Assembly: GCA_003648125.1 (NCBI GenBank)
Contig: QMOE01000004.1
Coordinates: 1-20,662 of the forward strand
Length of the DNA: 20,662 bases
Direction: 5' to 3'
Origin: Chloroflexota bacterium
GTDB lineage: Bacteria; Chloroflexota; Anaerolineae; B4-G1
Under the pieces are notes generated by a model, which was given only the letters and a program-made list of their open reading frames with translations, did no database searches and was not told the DNA's origin. This document shows, one piece after another, positions 6,221-13,869 of the stretch. The translations under genes and the position numbers were made by a program. Positions within the stretch are counted from its first letter, which is position 1, and each line of letters starts with the position of its first letter.

Positions 6221-7726
6221 TTATCCTCCAAAGGTCCACGTCACAATATACGGCGTTACGTATACTTCAACAGCCGCTGCCAATGCCAAAAGTGGCAAGA
6301 CGAGAGCAATAAAAACTTTGATGAAATCAGCCAGCGCCCACAGCCACCCCTCGCCCACCGTCATCCCTCGTGGAGGAGACACAAAGGTAGCCCCCAGACG
6401 CACGACCAACGCAGTTGCAATGGCGGCGGCCGGCAACTCTAGCACTCCATGAGGCAACACGAAGGCGGCAAAGAATAACAGCGGGCTATAGCCCGCTTGC
6501 GCAGCCTGGGCGACAAAGAAAAAAACAATCGTCAAGGGAGCCATCAGCAGCACCACCGCCAACGATCCAAAGGAGAACACCGCCAGCAGCCCGGCCAATA
6601 GCAACGAGCGTACATTGTTGCCCAGCACCCACCTAACAGTGAACTCTGGAATCCACTCTACTGCCGGTATTTCGGTGAACGTCTCGGCAGAGATTTGCTC
6701 CAGGTGCAACATTTTCGGCGGGAGAGGGTAAAGCTCGGCATAGCTATAACCGATGTAGGCCGCGCCCACCAACCCAATTACAACCACCAGGAGCGCGAGC
6801 CAGGAGCGACGCAGAACAGCCGGGATATCACGCCTATAAAGGCCACCTAACGTCCCCAGCCAGCGCAATCCAGCCGGCATCTTTTGCACATCCAGACCAA
6901 AGAACCAGCGCTCCCAACAAAAGTGCCCCCGGAATATACGCCATAGAGAGGCCGGGTTCAATTCGTCAATCTCGCGCCCCAACAATTCCTCGCGGTTAAA
7001 GATATGAATGCCCATCCGCACCAGGATGACATTCACAACTACCAGGAAGAGCACAATCCACCACAGCACACCATAGTTGGCCCAGAACATGATGATGGCT
7101 TCCCCCTGCATCAAAAGCGCCATGGGGATGATGATGAAACTTGCTAACAGATTAGCCGCTCGCACGCTCGTCGTCTGACTGGAAAGCACCACCGCGCCGG
7201 AGACCATGACCAGCGCTTCTGCCGTCGTCAGCGCGATGACCAACAGCAACAAAGTTAGCGGCGGTGTCCAATCTTTGAAGAAATACAGCCCCACCAGGTA
7301 GACGGTGATACCCAGGTAGGCCGCTAACAGGGGAGGGATCATCGCCGCCAGAGTCTTGCTCAGGTAAAGCTGGGCATCGGTCAGAGGAGTCGCCAGGATC
7401 GGTTCCAGGCTCCTGCGCTCCTTTTCTCCCACAAAAGTCTCTAGCGCGATCACGAGCGAGAACGAGATGGGGAAGAAGCCAACCACCATCAGCAAGAAAG
7501 GGACCAGCCGGTCGCCGATGATGGGGTTGCCATACTTGGCTACCCAACCCATAGCCAGGTCGGCCACAAAGGTCATCAACACAGGGAAGAAAAGAGTGAG
7601 GATCGTGATGGGCGCTACAATACGCCAATCGCGCAGGGAGTCACGAACTTCACGCCTGACCAACGTGAGCACCATGCGTAGCCAATCGTCTTGTACTGTA
7701 CGCGCGCGCTCAGATATCGCCGTCAT
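6221..7726 (-). CDS. ABC-2 type permease with C-terminal SpoIIM-like domain
   Basis: A 501-residue membrane protein. The N-terminal half has a cytosolic start followed by about six hydrophobic segments and the conserved stretch FVGEKERRSLEPILATPL, typical of ABC-2 exporters of the Nat/drug/lipid type. After a soluble linker (around 240-300) a second hydrophobic block follows. Its last part contains FVLPHGVLELPAAAIATAL and then LGATFVSPPRG, which resembles the stage II sporulation protein M (SpoIIM) family. The protein is thus read as a fusion of the two. It starts 6 nt after the stop of the ATPase gene, its obvious partner. The cargo is unknown. GGAG lies very close to the ATG, so the start is slightly uncertain. 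Confidence 0.85.
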   Translation of the reverse strand: MTAISERARTVQDDWLRMVLTLVRREVRDSLRDWRIVAPITILTLFFPVLMTFVADLAMGWVAKYGNPIIGDRLVPFLLMVVGFFPISFSLVIALETFVGEKERRSLEPILATPLTDAQLYLSKTLAAMIPPLLAAYLGITVYLVGLYFFKDWTPPLTLLLLVIALTTAEALVMVSGAVVLSSQTTSVRAANLLASFIIIPMALLMQGEAIIMFWANYGVLWWIVLFLVVVNVILVRMGIHIFNREELLGREIDELNPASLWRIFRGHFCWERWFFGLDVQKMPAGLRWLGTLGGLYRRDIPAVLRRSWLALLVVVIGLVGAAYIGYSYAELYPLPPKMLHLEQISAETFTEIPAVEWIPEFTVRWVLGNNVRSLLLAGLLAVFSFGSLAVVLLMAPLTIVFFFVAQAAQAGYSPLLFFAAFVLPHGVLELPAAAIATALVVRLGATFVSPPRGMTVGEGWLWALADFIKVFIALVLPLLALAAAVEVYVTPYIVTWTFGG

Positions 7727-7732
7727 TCTCCG

Positions 7733-8644
7733 TCACTCCTCCACCACCCGCAGGTAGACGTCCTCCAGGCTGCGCCTCACCTCGCTCAGAGTTACTACCC
7801 CCACGCCGTGCGCGGTCAGCGTTTGGAGCAAGAGTGGATTGGTCTTCTGGGGATGGGGAGTAAAATAACGCAGCCGATCTTTTGCCTGCGCTTCGACTTG
7901 CACCAGGTCAGAGATGAGCTTGACGACGCCATCAACGGATTGCGCCAAGTGCAGCTCCATCAGCGGCGCTCCCAACAAGTGCGCCTTCAATTCCGCAACC
8001 GTTCCCAGCGCGATGATCTTGCCCCGGCGGATAATGGCAATGCGGTCGGCCAGGGCCTCCGCCTCCGCCAGGTTGTGCGTGCAGATGACAATCGCGCGCC
8101 GGTGGTGGCGCAGGCCGAGCACAGCATCTCGCACCAACTTGGCGCTATGGGGATCCATCGCCGAGGTCGGCTCGTCCAGCAACAAGACGGACGGATCGTG
8201 CAACATCGCGCGCACCAGGGCCATCTTTTGGCGCATGCCTTTCGAGTACGTCCCCATGCGCTGGTCCCACGCCTCCGACATGCCAAAATAACTCAATAAT
8301 TCCCTGGCCCGGCTCGCGCGCTCGTCGGCACCCAACCCCATCAGACGACCGAAGAAATCCAGGTACTCGCGGCCCCGCATACGCAAGTAAAGCCCCGGAT
8401 GCTCAGTCAACAAGCCAACATGCCGCCGAATTTCCTGAGGATGCTCGGTGACACTATATCCGGCCACGGATGCCTGTCCTGACGTCGGACGCAGGATCGC
8501 GGCCAACATACGCACCGTCGTCGTCTTACCAGCCCCATTGGGACCCAACAGGGCCAAAATTTCACCCGGCGGCACGGAAAGGGTCACCCCGTCCACGGCG
8601 GTAAAGTCATCGAATCGTTTCGTCAGGCCAAGCAGCTCGATCAT
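7733..8644 (-). CDS. ABC transporter ATP-binding protein
   Basis: A 303-residue ATPase of an ABC-2 export system. Walker A is GPNGAGKT (34-41), the signature is YSKGMRQK (133-140), Walker B is VLLLDEP (153-159) with SAMDP after it, and the switch histidine is in CTHN (H190). The C-terminal 80 residues form the extra domain common in NatA/CcmA-like exporters. I prefer the ATG at 8644 (MIELLGLTKRF), where family similarity begins; a GTG at 8677 in the same frame would add 11 residues. A promoter lies just upstream, and the permease and hydrolase genes follow, so this is the first gene of a three-gene unit. Confidence 0.93.
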   Translation of the reverse strand: MIELLGLTKRFDDFTAVDGVTLSVPPGEILALLGPNGAGKTTTVRMLAAILRPTSGQASVAGYSVTEHPQEIRRHVGLLTEHPGLYLRMRGREYLDFFGRLMGLGADERASRARELLSYFGMSEAWDQRMGTYSKGMRQKMALVRAMLHDPSVLLLDEPTSAMDPHSAKLVRDAVLGLRHHRRAIVICTHNLAEAEALADRIAIIRRGKIIALGTVAELKAHLLGAPLMELHLAQSVDGVVKLISDLVQVEAQAKDRLRYFTPHPQKTNPLLLQTLTAHGVGVVTLSEVRRSLEDVYLRVVEE

Positions 8645-8688
8645 CTCGTTGCTCGCGAAATTTCTGGCGGTTCTCACATCCAGAACTG

Positions 8689-8717
8689 ATTATACCAACT
8701 TTGGGCTGTTCTGGCAA
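8689..8717 (-). promoter_or_regulatory. Promoter of the ABC exporter unit
   Basis: TTGCCA (8717-8712) and a perfect TATAAT (8694-8689) on the minus strand are 17 nt apart. Initiation near 8682 would leave a leader of about 38 nt before the ATG at 8644, and would leave almost no leader before the alternative GTG at 8677. Confidence 0.75.
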
Positions 8718-8734
8718 TGAGCAGGCGGTACTAG

Positions 8735-8770
8735 AAAAGCAAACTGCCGAGCGGTACCCCCGCTCGGCAG
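8735..8770 (-). terminator. Intrinsic terminator after the phosphatidyltransferase gene
   Basis: In the minus-strand transcript CTGCCGAGCG (from 8770) pairs with CGCTCGGCAG (ending at 8744) across a 7-base loop and is followed by TTTGCTTTTCT. A ten-pair GC-rich stem with a U-rich tail is a standard factor-independent terminator, placed about 60 nt after the stop codon of the upstream gene and just before the ABC promoter. Confidence 0.8.
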
Positions 8771-8831
8771 CTCTAGTCTCTGATGGAGCCGCACCTGGGG
8801 TGCTGACTCCTCAAATCTGTATCTGCTGAAT

Positions 8832-9503
8832 CTAATCGCCCGCATCCTCCAATCGAGATGCTGCGTAGACGTGAAAGATACGTTGAAGCACTGTGAACAC
8901 GGAGAGCACTGCCAGTGCCCATATCATCACCGTGGGTAATCCAATCGCCGAAAGCGCAGCGATGAGAACGATGCGCTCTAAACGGGTCAACACGCCCACT
9001 TTGCAAGAAAAGCCCAGCGCCTCAGCCCGGGCGCGGGTGTAACTGACCATCATGGCCGCTACCAGCGAGAGCAAAAGCAGAGCGACCTCTAAATGCACTC
9101 CCTGGCTCATATAGTGCACCGTAAGCCCCAAAATCAGCGCGGCGTCGGAAAACCGATCCAGGGTCGAATCGAGAAACGACCCAAAGCGGCTTTGTTCATC
9201 CAAGGCACGAGCCAGCGCCCCATCCAGCGCATCCACCGGCGCGACTGCCAGCAAGAGCCAGCCTCCCAGCTTGACATAGCCCAGACCAAACACAATCGCT
9301 ACGCCAAACTGCAATAACATGCCGAGGATAGTGATCATATTGGGGTGGATACCCAGCCGCCCCATTGCCCGGGCAATAGGCATCAATATGCCTGCCGCCT
9401 GGACGCGCGCCCAGTCAGTGAACGAATCCCACCGCCTCTGCTGCCCTTTTTCCCTCGCGCTCTCCCCGCGCCGCCTGTGATCTAACCGTTGTACACTATT
9501 CAT
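8832..9503 (-). CDS. CDP-alcohol phosphatidyltransferase family protein
   Basis: A 223-residue membrane enzyme that moves a phosphatidyl group from CDP-diacylglycerol (or a similar CDP-lipid) to an alcohol. The family motif is complete: D91-x2-D94-G95-x2-A-R99-x8-G108-x3-D112-x3-D116. Around it are several hydrophobic helices. Length and the N-terminal layout resemble phosphatidylglycerol phosphate or phosphatidylinositol phosphate synthases; the acceptor alcohol cannot be told from sequence. The ATG at 9503 is chosen because GGAG lies about 7 nt upstream; the frame is open to 9695, but that part is basic and low in family character. It follows the ArsR-like gene by about 100 nt and ends at a terminator. 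Confidence 0.88.
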   Translation of the reverse strand: MNSVQRLDHRRRGESAREKGQQRRWDSFTDWARVQAAGILMPIARAMGRLGIHPNMITILGMLLQFGVAIVFGLGYVKLGGWLLLAVAPVDALDGALARALDEQSRFGSFLDSTLDRFSDAALILGLTVHYMSQGVHLEVALLLLSLVAAMMVSYTRARAEALGFSCKVGVLTRLERIVLIAALSAIGLPTVMIWALAVLSVFTVLQRIFHVYAASRLEDAGD

Positions 9504-9604
9504 CGTCTTGCTCCGCTCCATCAATAAACGCTTCGAGTCTCCTCCACGTCTCATCGTCGGCAAATGATATCCTGGCAAAAAGTAAGGACAATCTCTCGTC
9601 ACTC

Positions 9605-9934
9605 TCAAGTTTGATTGCTTGAATTTGCGACCTCGGTCAACTTTTCCACAAACTCGTTCTGACGACGCTGAATTTCCGGCAGGTTCACAGAGCAATATAC
9701 CTCCCGGCCGACACGCCGCACCTGAACCAAATTCAGCAGGCGCAGCGGGCGCAGATGAAACGACACAAGCGGCTGGCTGACGTGCAACGCGCGAGCCAAC
9801 CTGGTCACGGTCATTTCTCCACTTTCGGCCAGTGTGACGAGGATACGCAAACGCAGGATATCCTTGAGGGCATAAAAATAGCGCGCTGTCTCACGCAGTT
9901 CCTCACCAAGTGGCGGGGTTTGCTGAACCGGCAT
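9605..9934 (-). CDS. ArsR-family winged-helix transcriptional regulator
   Basis: A 109-residue DNA-binding protein. The helix-turn-helix region reads MTVTRLARALHVSQPLVSFH followed by LRPLRLLNLV and a wing VQVRRVGREVYCSV, the classic ArsR/SmtB layout (LxxS-Q-P-x-V-SxHL). Only one Cys occurs in the chosen frame, in the wing (YCSV), so a metal-sensing ELCVCDL-type site is missing and the signal is unknown. The ATG at 9934 has GGAG 5 nt before it and is preferred over the ATG at 9952. A strong promoter lies upstream. The next gene, a phosphatidyltransferase, is on the same strand and may be its target together with its own promoter (inference). Confidence 0.88.
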   Translation of the reverse strand: MPVQQTPPLGEELRETARYFYALKDILRLRILVTLAESGEMTVTRLARALHVSQPLVSFHLRPLRLLNLVQVRRVGREVYCSVNLPEIQRRQNEFVEKLTEVANSSNQT

Positions 9935-9988
9935 ATCGTCTCCACAGGTCATAACATATAAAGAAAATTTTCATAAAAAAGCGCTTAT

Positions 9989-10017
9989 ATATTACTGCGA
10001 AAATCAAAATGTGTCAA
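9989..10017 (-). promoter_or_regulatory. Promoter of the ArsR-like regulator
   Basis: A perfect TTGACA (10017-10012) and TAATAT (9994-9989) are 17 nt apart on the minus strand. Downstream of the -10 box is an AT-rich stretch containing the palindrome AAGCGCTT (9979-9986 region), a plausible operator for self-regulation. Its -35 box lies back to back with that of the tRNA promoter. Confidence 0.75.
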
Positions 10018-10025
10018 GTATCACC

Positions 10026-10053
10026 TTGTCAAACAGTGCGAATGGGGTATAAT
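10026..10053 (+). promoter_or_regulatory. Promoter of tRNA-Pro
   Basis: TTGTCA (10026-10031) and a perfect TATAAT (10048-10053) are 16 nt apart and end 11 nt before the tRNA, so transcription would begin only a few bases before the mature 5' end. Confidence 0.8.
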
Positions 10054-10064
10054 AACATCATCTT

Positions 10065-10139
10065 CGGGGCGTAGCGCAGCTCGGCTAGCGCGCACGGATC
10101 GGGACCGTGAGGTCGGGGGTTCAAATCCCCCCGCCCCGA
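10065..10139 (+). tRNA. tRNA-Pro (anticodon CGG)
   Basis: The 75-nt cloverleaf is complete: acceptor CGGGGCG with CGCCCCG, D stem GCGC/GCGC, anticodon stem CACGG/CCGTG around loop ATCGGGA (anticodon CGG, reading CCG), and T arm GGGGG-TTCAAAT-CCCCC. The discriminator is A, as expected for proline, and CCA is not encoded (CT follows). It is the only gene on the plus strand in the window, with its own promoter and a hairpin downstream. Confidence 0.96.
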
Positions 10140-10150
10140 CTGATGGGAGA

Positions 10151-11611
10151 TCAGAAACCAGGTTTCTTGGAGAATCCTGGTTTCTTTGCTTCTTGCCACA
10201 AAGCCTCTAGTTCGTCAATCGTCAAGGCCTGCATTTCCAACCCGCGCTCGCGGATCGTCCGTTCCATGTAGCGAAAGCGACGCCCAAAGCGGGCGTTCGC
10301 TTGCCGCAATGCCGTCTCCGGGTCCACATTCAGCCAGCGGGCCCAGTTGACCACCGCGAACAACAAGTCGCCCAACTCCGCCTCCTGCTGCTCCGGCGTG
10401 GTCGCTTCCTCCACCTCGGCCAGTTCCTCGCGCACCTTGTCGGCCACGCCACTCGCCGCGTTCCAATCGAATCCCACGCGGGCCGCGCGTCGACTGTAAA
10501 TATCGGCCTGCTGCAGCGCTGGCATCGCCACGGGAACGCCGTCCAGCACCGAGAGGTCTGGCCCTTTCTCTTCCCGCTTCAGTTCGTCCCAACGCCGCAA
10601 CACGTCGTCGGAGTCACCGACCTGCAGATTGCCCCACACGTGCGGGTGGCGGTGCTTGAGTTTGGCGTCAATCCCGGCGATGACCTGCACCATCTTGAAT
10701 TCCGCTTCATCGGTGGCGATCTGGGTCTGGAGCAGAACTTGTAACAACAGGTCTCCCAACTCCTCTTGCAGCGCCTGCGCGTCGCCGGCATCAATCGCCT
10801 CTACCACTTCATACGTCTCTTCCAACAGCCCTTCCCTCAGACTCTCGTGGGTTTGCTTGCGGTCCCACGGGCAGCCGTCCGGCGCGCGAAGATGGGCCAC
10901 AGTGTCCTGTAGTCCCTCAAAGCTGGTGACGCCGGGGAGCGGCGGCACGTAGAGCGTGGTCAGATGAGCAATATCGTCTCGGCGGTCGAGTTCGTAGAGC
11001 GGCAGATGTATAACCCGTTGTTCAAAAGTTCCGGCCGCGTGCACCAAAGTCACCCGATGATCGTCAGGGTATTGGTTCATCAGGGTGAGTTTGACATCAG
11101 CAGCGAGCGAACGGCTGTAAAGTTGCCCCACCAGCGCCGGCAAGTCCGGGTCGAGCGACGGGTGATAGAGAGCCGCCAGTTCCAGGGCATCGTGGATCTG
11201 TAAACCGGGGAGCGCATCTATCCGCAACGCCGTGAGCGCCGGCCCGACAAAGCTCAGCCCCTCTACAACGCGTACCGCCAAACCGGCACCCTCCGCCCGC
11301 GATAGAATCTGCTTCACCGCGGCTTTCCCCACCAGCGGATGGCCCGGCACAGCGTAGATAACTCCCTCCGGACGCTGCCCCAACCGCAACACTTCATCGG
11401 CGATGCCATCGTAGACCTGTCGAAAATCCTCCCCCCCTTCGTAGAGGTAATCGAACGAGTGCCAGGTCAAACGAGGCGGCAATCCAGCCACGGCCGGGTG
11501 ACGTTCTGTGCGCAGCCAGACCTCAGCGGCGGATTCCAGTATCTCGCAGGCTTCGCGCGTCAAGTGACGTGGATCGCCCGTCCCCAGACCGACAATAGTG
11601 ATAGTACCCAT
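10151..11611 (-). CDS. mazG: Tetrapyrrole methylase-domain / MazG nucleotide pyrophosphohydrolase fusion
   Basis: A 486-residue YabN-type protein. Residues 1 to about 225 form an SAM-dependent tetrapyrrole-methylase-like domain (GTITIVGLGTGDP at the start, YAVPGHPLVG near 90). From about 245 comes MazG: LRAPDGCPWDRKQTHESL, then LLEETYEVVEAID and EELGDLLLQ (metal-binding EExxE and ExxD motifs), HRHPHVWG, and a second MazG repeat ending EAELGDLLFAVVNW. MazG hydrolyses (d)NTPs to monophosphates as house-cleaning; the methylase-like half has no settled role. The ATG at 11611 has AGGAG about 7 nt upstream; the frame is open to 11683, but that stretch is a terminator-like hairpin. The C-terminus KKPGFSKKPGF is unlike the family and is encoded by the inverted repeat at 10153-10185. 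Confidence 0.93.
   Translation of the reverse strand: MGTITIVGLGTGDPRHLTREACEILESAAEVWLRTERHPAVAGLPPRLTWHSFDYLYEGGEDFRQVYDGIADEVLRLGQRPEGVIYAVPGHPLVGKAAVKQILSRAEGAGLAVRVVEGLSFVGPALTALRIDALPGLQIHDALELAALYHPSLDPDLPALVGQLYSRSLAADVKLTLMNQYPDDHRVTLVHAAGTFEQRVIHLPLYELDRRDDIAHLTTLYVPPLPGVTSFEGLQDTVAHLRAPDGCPWDRKQTHESLREGLLEETYEVVEAIDAGDAQALQEELGDLLLQVLLQTQIATDEAEFKMVQVIAGIDAKLKHRHPHVWGNLQVGDSDDVLRRWDELKREEKGPDLSVLDGVPVAMPALQQADIYSRRAARVGFDWNAASGVADKVREELAEVEEATTPEQQEAELGDLLFAVVNWARWLNVDPETALRQANARFGRRFRYMERTIRERGLEMQALTIDELEALWQEAKKPGFSKKPGF
10153..10190 (+). terminator. Palindromic repeat copy 2 acting as probable tRNA terminator and mazG 3' end
   Basis: AGAAACCAGG (10153-10162) pairs perfectly with CCTGGTTTCT (10176-10185) across 13 bases and is followed by TTGCT, so it can stop plus-strand transcription from tRNA-Pro. 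The arms match the repeat at 5202-5243. On the minus strand the same bases encode the last residues of the MazG protein. Confidence 0.65.
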
Positions 11612-11641
11612 GCAGCTCCTCAGTGAAATACAAACACGAAA

Positions 11642-11668
11642 GGGGCAGGACATTTTTTGCCCTGCCCC
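11642..11668 (-). terminator. Hairpin between rpsI and mazG, possible end of the ribosomal operon
   Basis: GGGGCAGG (from 11668 on the minus strand) pairs with CCTGCCCC (ending 11642) across an A-rich loop, then TTTCGTGTTTGTATTT follows. The stem is strong, the U-tract broken, so termination may be partial and mazG may receive some read-through. Confidence 0.5.
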
Positions 11669-11700
11669 ACGTAGACCACCCAATGGCTCTTTATCTAACG

Positions 11701-11827
11701 GTCTAACGGTACCTTCTCAGTATTCCGGGGCGATTGTACCGTAGCTGCGATTTCTACATCGCGCCAGCCCCGCGAGGTATGGAAACCTCGGCTACATTGC
11801 CCCGACTTTGAAAATATACGTCTAACG
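11701..11827. repeat. MITE-like palindromic element C at the 3' end of rpsI
   Basis: GTCTAACG occurs at 11701-11708 and 11820-11827, the right copy overlapping the rpsI stop codon. Inside are two hairpins, GCGAT-ATCGC with TTCTAC loop and CGAGGT-ACCTCG, enclosed by GTAGC (11741-11745) and GCTAC (11791-11795), with a GGGGC/GCCCC outer pair. The left core (GTAGCTGCGATTTC) resembles element A and the right core (GGTATGGAAACC) is shared with element B. Confidence 0.55.
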
Positions 11828-12217
11828 CTTGGTGTATTGCGGCGCTTTACGTGCTCGCTTAAGCCCAGGCTTTTTCCGCTCTTTCTCCCGCGCGTCGCGG
11901 GTGAGAAAGCCACCCTGGCGTAGGATAGGGCGCAATTCCGGATCCACCTTCAGCAGCGCCCGCGCGATGCCCAGACGGATCGCTCCGGCTTGCCCGGTGA
12001 TCCCCCCACCCTTTACCTTGACGCTGACATTGAAGCGGTTCTCTGTCGCCGTCACATTGAACGGTTCGCTGAGATGGAGAATGTCCCCCCCCCGGGCAAA
12101 GTAATCGCTGAGCGAACGACCATTGACGATGATGGAGCCATCACCTCCGGGGAAGAGCCGTACCCGCGCCGTAGCCGCTTTGCGTCGTCCAACCGCTTCA
12201 TAATACTGCATTGCCAT
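11822..12217 (-). CDS. rpsI: 30S ribosomal protein S9 (uS9)
   Basis: A 131-residue S9, a small-subunit head protein whose C-terminal tail reaches the P-site tRNA. It begins YYEAVGRRKAATARVRLFPG and ends in the conserved basic tail KRARKAPQYTKR, so it is complete. AGGAGGG precedes the ATG at 12217; an ATG two codons later is also possible. It follows rplM by 11 nt, the usual rplM-rpsI pair, and is the last gene of the ribosomal block. Confidence 0.97.
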   Translation of the reverse strand: MAMQYYEAVGRRKAATARVRLFPGGDGSIIVNGRSLSDYFARGGDILHLSEPFNVTATENRFNVSVKVKGGGITGQAGAIRLGIARALLKVDPELRPILRQGGFLTRDAREKERKKPGLKRARKAPQYTKR

Positions 12218-12228
12218 TTTCCCTCCTG

Positions 12229-12663
12229 TTACCTCAATTCCAGCGGTTTGGGTTCTTGTGCCGCATGGGGATGCTCCGGGCCAGCGTAGACCTTTAGTTT
12301 CTTGAGCATCCGTCGCCCCAGCCGATTTTTCGGCAGCATACCGCGCACCGCGTGCTTGATCACCCGCGTGGGGTGCTTTTTAAGTTGGTTGCGCAGCGTG
12401 ATTTCCTTGAGTCCACCAGGATAACCAGTGTGGCGATAATATATCTTTTGATCTAGTTTACGCCCGGTAACGTGAATCTTTTCAGCGTTGACGACGATCA
12501 CGTAATCACCAACGTCAACCGCCGGTGAATAAATAGGTTTGTGCTTGCCGTGCAAGATATCCGCTATCCGGGTAGCAAAACGGCCCAACGTCTGCCCCGT
12601 GGCATCTACCACGAACCATTCCCGCTGGATGTCTGCTTGCTTGGTCACAAAAGTCTTTTCCAC
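12229..12663 (-). CDS. rplM: 50S ribosomal protein L13 (uL13)
   Basis: A 144-residue L13, an early-assembly large-subunit protein. Typical segments are [40 protein letters not shown], and [20 protein letters not shown]. No ATG fits the start. I choose GTG at 12663 ([11 protein letters not shown]), which gives the usual family length and has GGGAG about 10 nt upstream; a TTG at 12684 would add seven residues. Pairs with rpsI downstream and follows truA. Confidence 0.93.
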   Translation of the reverse strand: MEKTFVTKQADIQREWFVVDATGQTLGRFATRIADILHGKHKPIYSPAVDVGDYVIVVNAEKIHVTGRKLDQKIYYRHTGYPGGLKEITLRNQLKKHPTRVIKHAVRGMLPKNRLGRRMLKKLKVYAGPEHPHAAQEPKPLELR

Positions 12664-12710
12664 GATTTCGATACTCCCATCCAAGTTACATCACTCTCGT
12701 CAAACGAGTG

Positions 12711-13439
12711 TCAATACCTGACCTCTATCAGGCACAGGCCATGCGGCGGGGCGGTCGGCCCGGCCCGGCGGCGATCTGCCGCCGCCAACGCCGCCGCGAA
12801 TTCCTCCACGCCTATCTTGCCCCGCCCAACCTGGAGCAAGGTGCCGACAATACTGCGCACCATACGATAGAGAAAAGCATTGGCTTTGATGTCAAATTTC
12901 AAATGAGGTGGCTTTCCACCCCACTCCGCTGCCAACACGCGCCGCACTGTGACTCGACCCTGTGGCGGCTGCCCAAAGGTGGCAAAGTCGTGCTCCCCTA
13001 CCAGATATCGAGCCGCCTGTTGCATCGCCGCCACGTTCAACGCACCGTTCACGTGCAAGCTGTAGCGCCGATTCAAAGGGTAGCGCACCGGCGCGTTGTA
13101 CAGCGTGTAGCGATAGTGCCTGCTGTGCGCGTCGTAGCGCGGGTGAAAATCCGGCGCGGCCAGCGCGACGCCCAGCACAGCGACGTCGGATGGCAGAACC
13201 GCGTTCAGTGCCCGTTGCAAGTCATCCAGGTCGTGCCGCCAGGTTGTGTCAAAGGCGATAACTTGTCCCGCCGCATGCACGCCGGCGTCTGTGCGGCCTG
13301 CTGCCAGGATGGTAATCTCTTCCTGGGTCACCTGCGCCAGCGCCGCTTCCAGCGCCGCCTGGACGGTTGGAGCGTTGGTCTGACGTTGAGACCCACCATA
13401 GTCAGTCCCGTCGTAAGCGACAACCGCCCGCACCCGCAT
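12711..13439 (-). CDS. truA: tRNA pseudouridine(38-40) synthase TruA
   Basis: A 242-residue TruA, which makes pseudouridine at positions 38-40 of the tRNA anticodon arm. The catalytic aspartate lies in AAGRTDAGVHAAGQV. Other family segments are HPRYDAHSRHYRY, HDFATFG and NAFLYRMVRSIVGTLLQVG. Length is normal. It starts 19 nt after rplQ and is followed by rplM-rpsI, an order common in Firmicutes and Chloroflexota. Confidence 0.96.
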   Translation of the reverse strand: MRVRAVVAYDGTDYGGSQRQTNAPTVQAALEAALAQVTQEEITILAAGRTDAGVHAAGQVIAFDTTWRHDLDDLQRALNAVLPSDVAVLGVALAAPDFHPRYDAHSRHYRYTLYNAPVRYPLNRRYSLHVNGALNVAAMQQAARYLVGEHDFATFGQPPQGRVTVRRVLAAEWGGKPPHLKFDIKANAFLYRMVRSIVGTLLQVGRGKIGVEEFAAALAAADRRRAGPTAPPHGLCLIEVRY

Positions 13440-13458
13440 CGTCCGCGCCCGCTACCTC

Positions 13459-13869
13459 CTACTCGACCAGTTCTAACAGGACCATCGGAGCGGCATCACC
13501 ATTGCGCGGCCCCAGCTTGTACATCCGTGTGTAGCCACCGGGCCTATCTGCAAAGCGTGGCGCAATCTCTTCAAACAGTTTTTTAAGAACGTCCACCCGT
13601 GTGCCGTCAGGTTCCGTCAGCCAGCGATCAAGACGGCCTGCCGCCAAACGGCGGGCGTGGACACCCCGGCTCGGCTCTTCTTGCTCCGCCACCAGTCCTC
13701 GTTTTGCCAACGTGACGAGTTTCTCCGCCTGACCGCGGATCGCTTTGGCCTTTGCCTCGGTCGTCTCGATACGCTCGTGATATAACAGTGCCGTCACCAA
13801 ATTGCGACGTAGAGCCTTGCGGTGGGCACTGGAACGATTCAGCTTTCTCCCTGCGACGCGATGCCGCAT
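13459..13869 (-). CDS. rplQ: 50S ribosomal protein L17 (bL17)
   Basis: A 136-residue L17 that opens with MRHRVAGRKLNRSSAHRKAL and has RNLVTALLYHERIETTEAKA, both diagnostic. The C-terminus ends in GGYTRMYKLGPRNGDAAPM and a short acidic end. There is a roughly 15-residue arginine-rich insertion in the middle (SRGVHARRLAAGRLDRWL), mild for the family. The ATG abuts the rpoA TAA with no gap, and GGAGGTG lies within the end of rpoA. Confidence 0.96.
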   Translation of the reverse strand: MRHRVAGRKLNRSSAHRKALRRNLVTALLYHERIETTEAKAKAIRGQAEKLVTLAKRGLVAEQEEPSRGVHARRLAAGRLDRWLTEPDGTRVDVLKKLFEEIAPRFADRPGGYTRMYKLGPRNGDAAPMVLLELVE

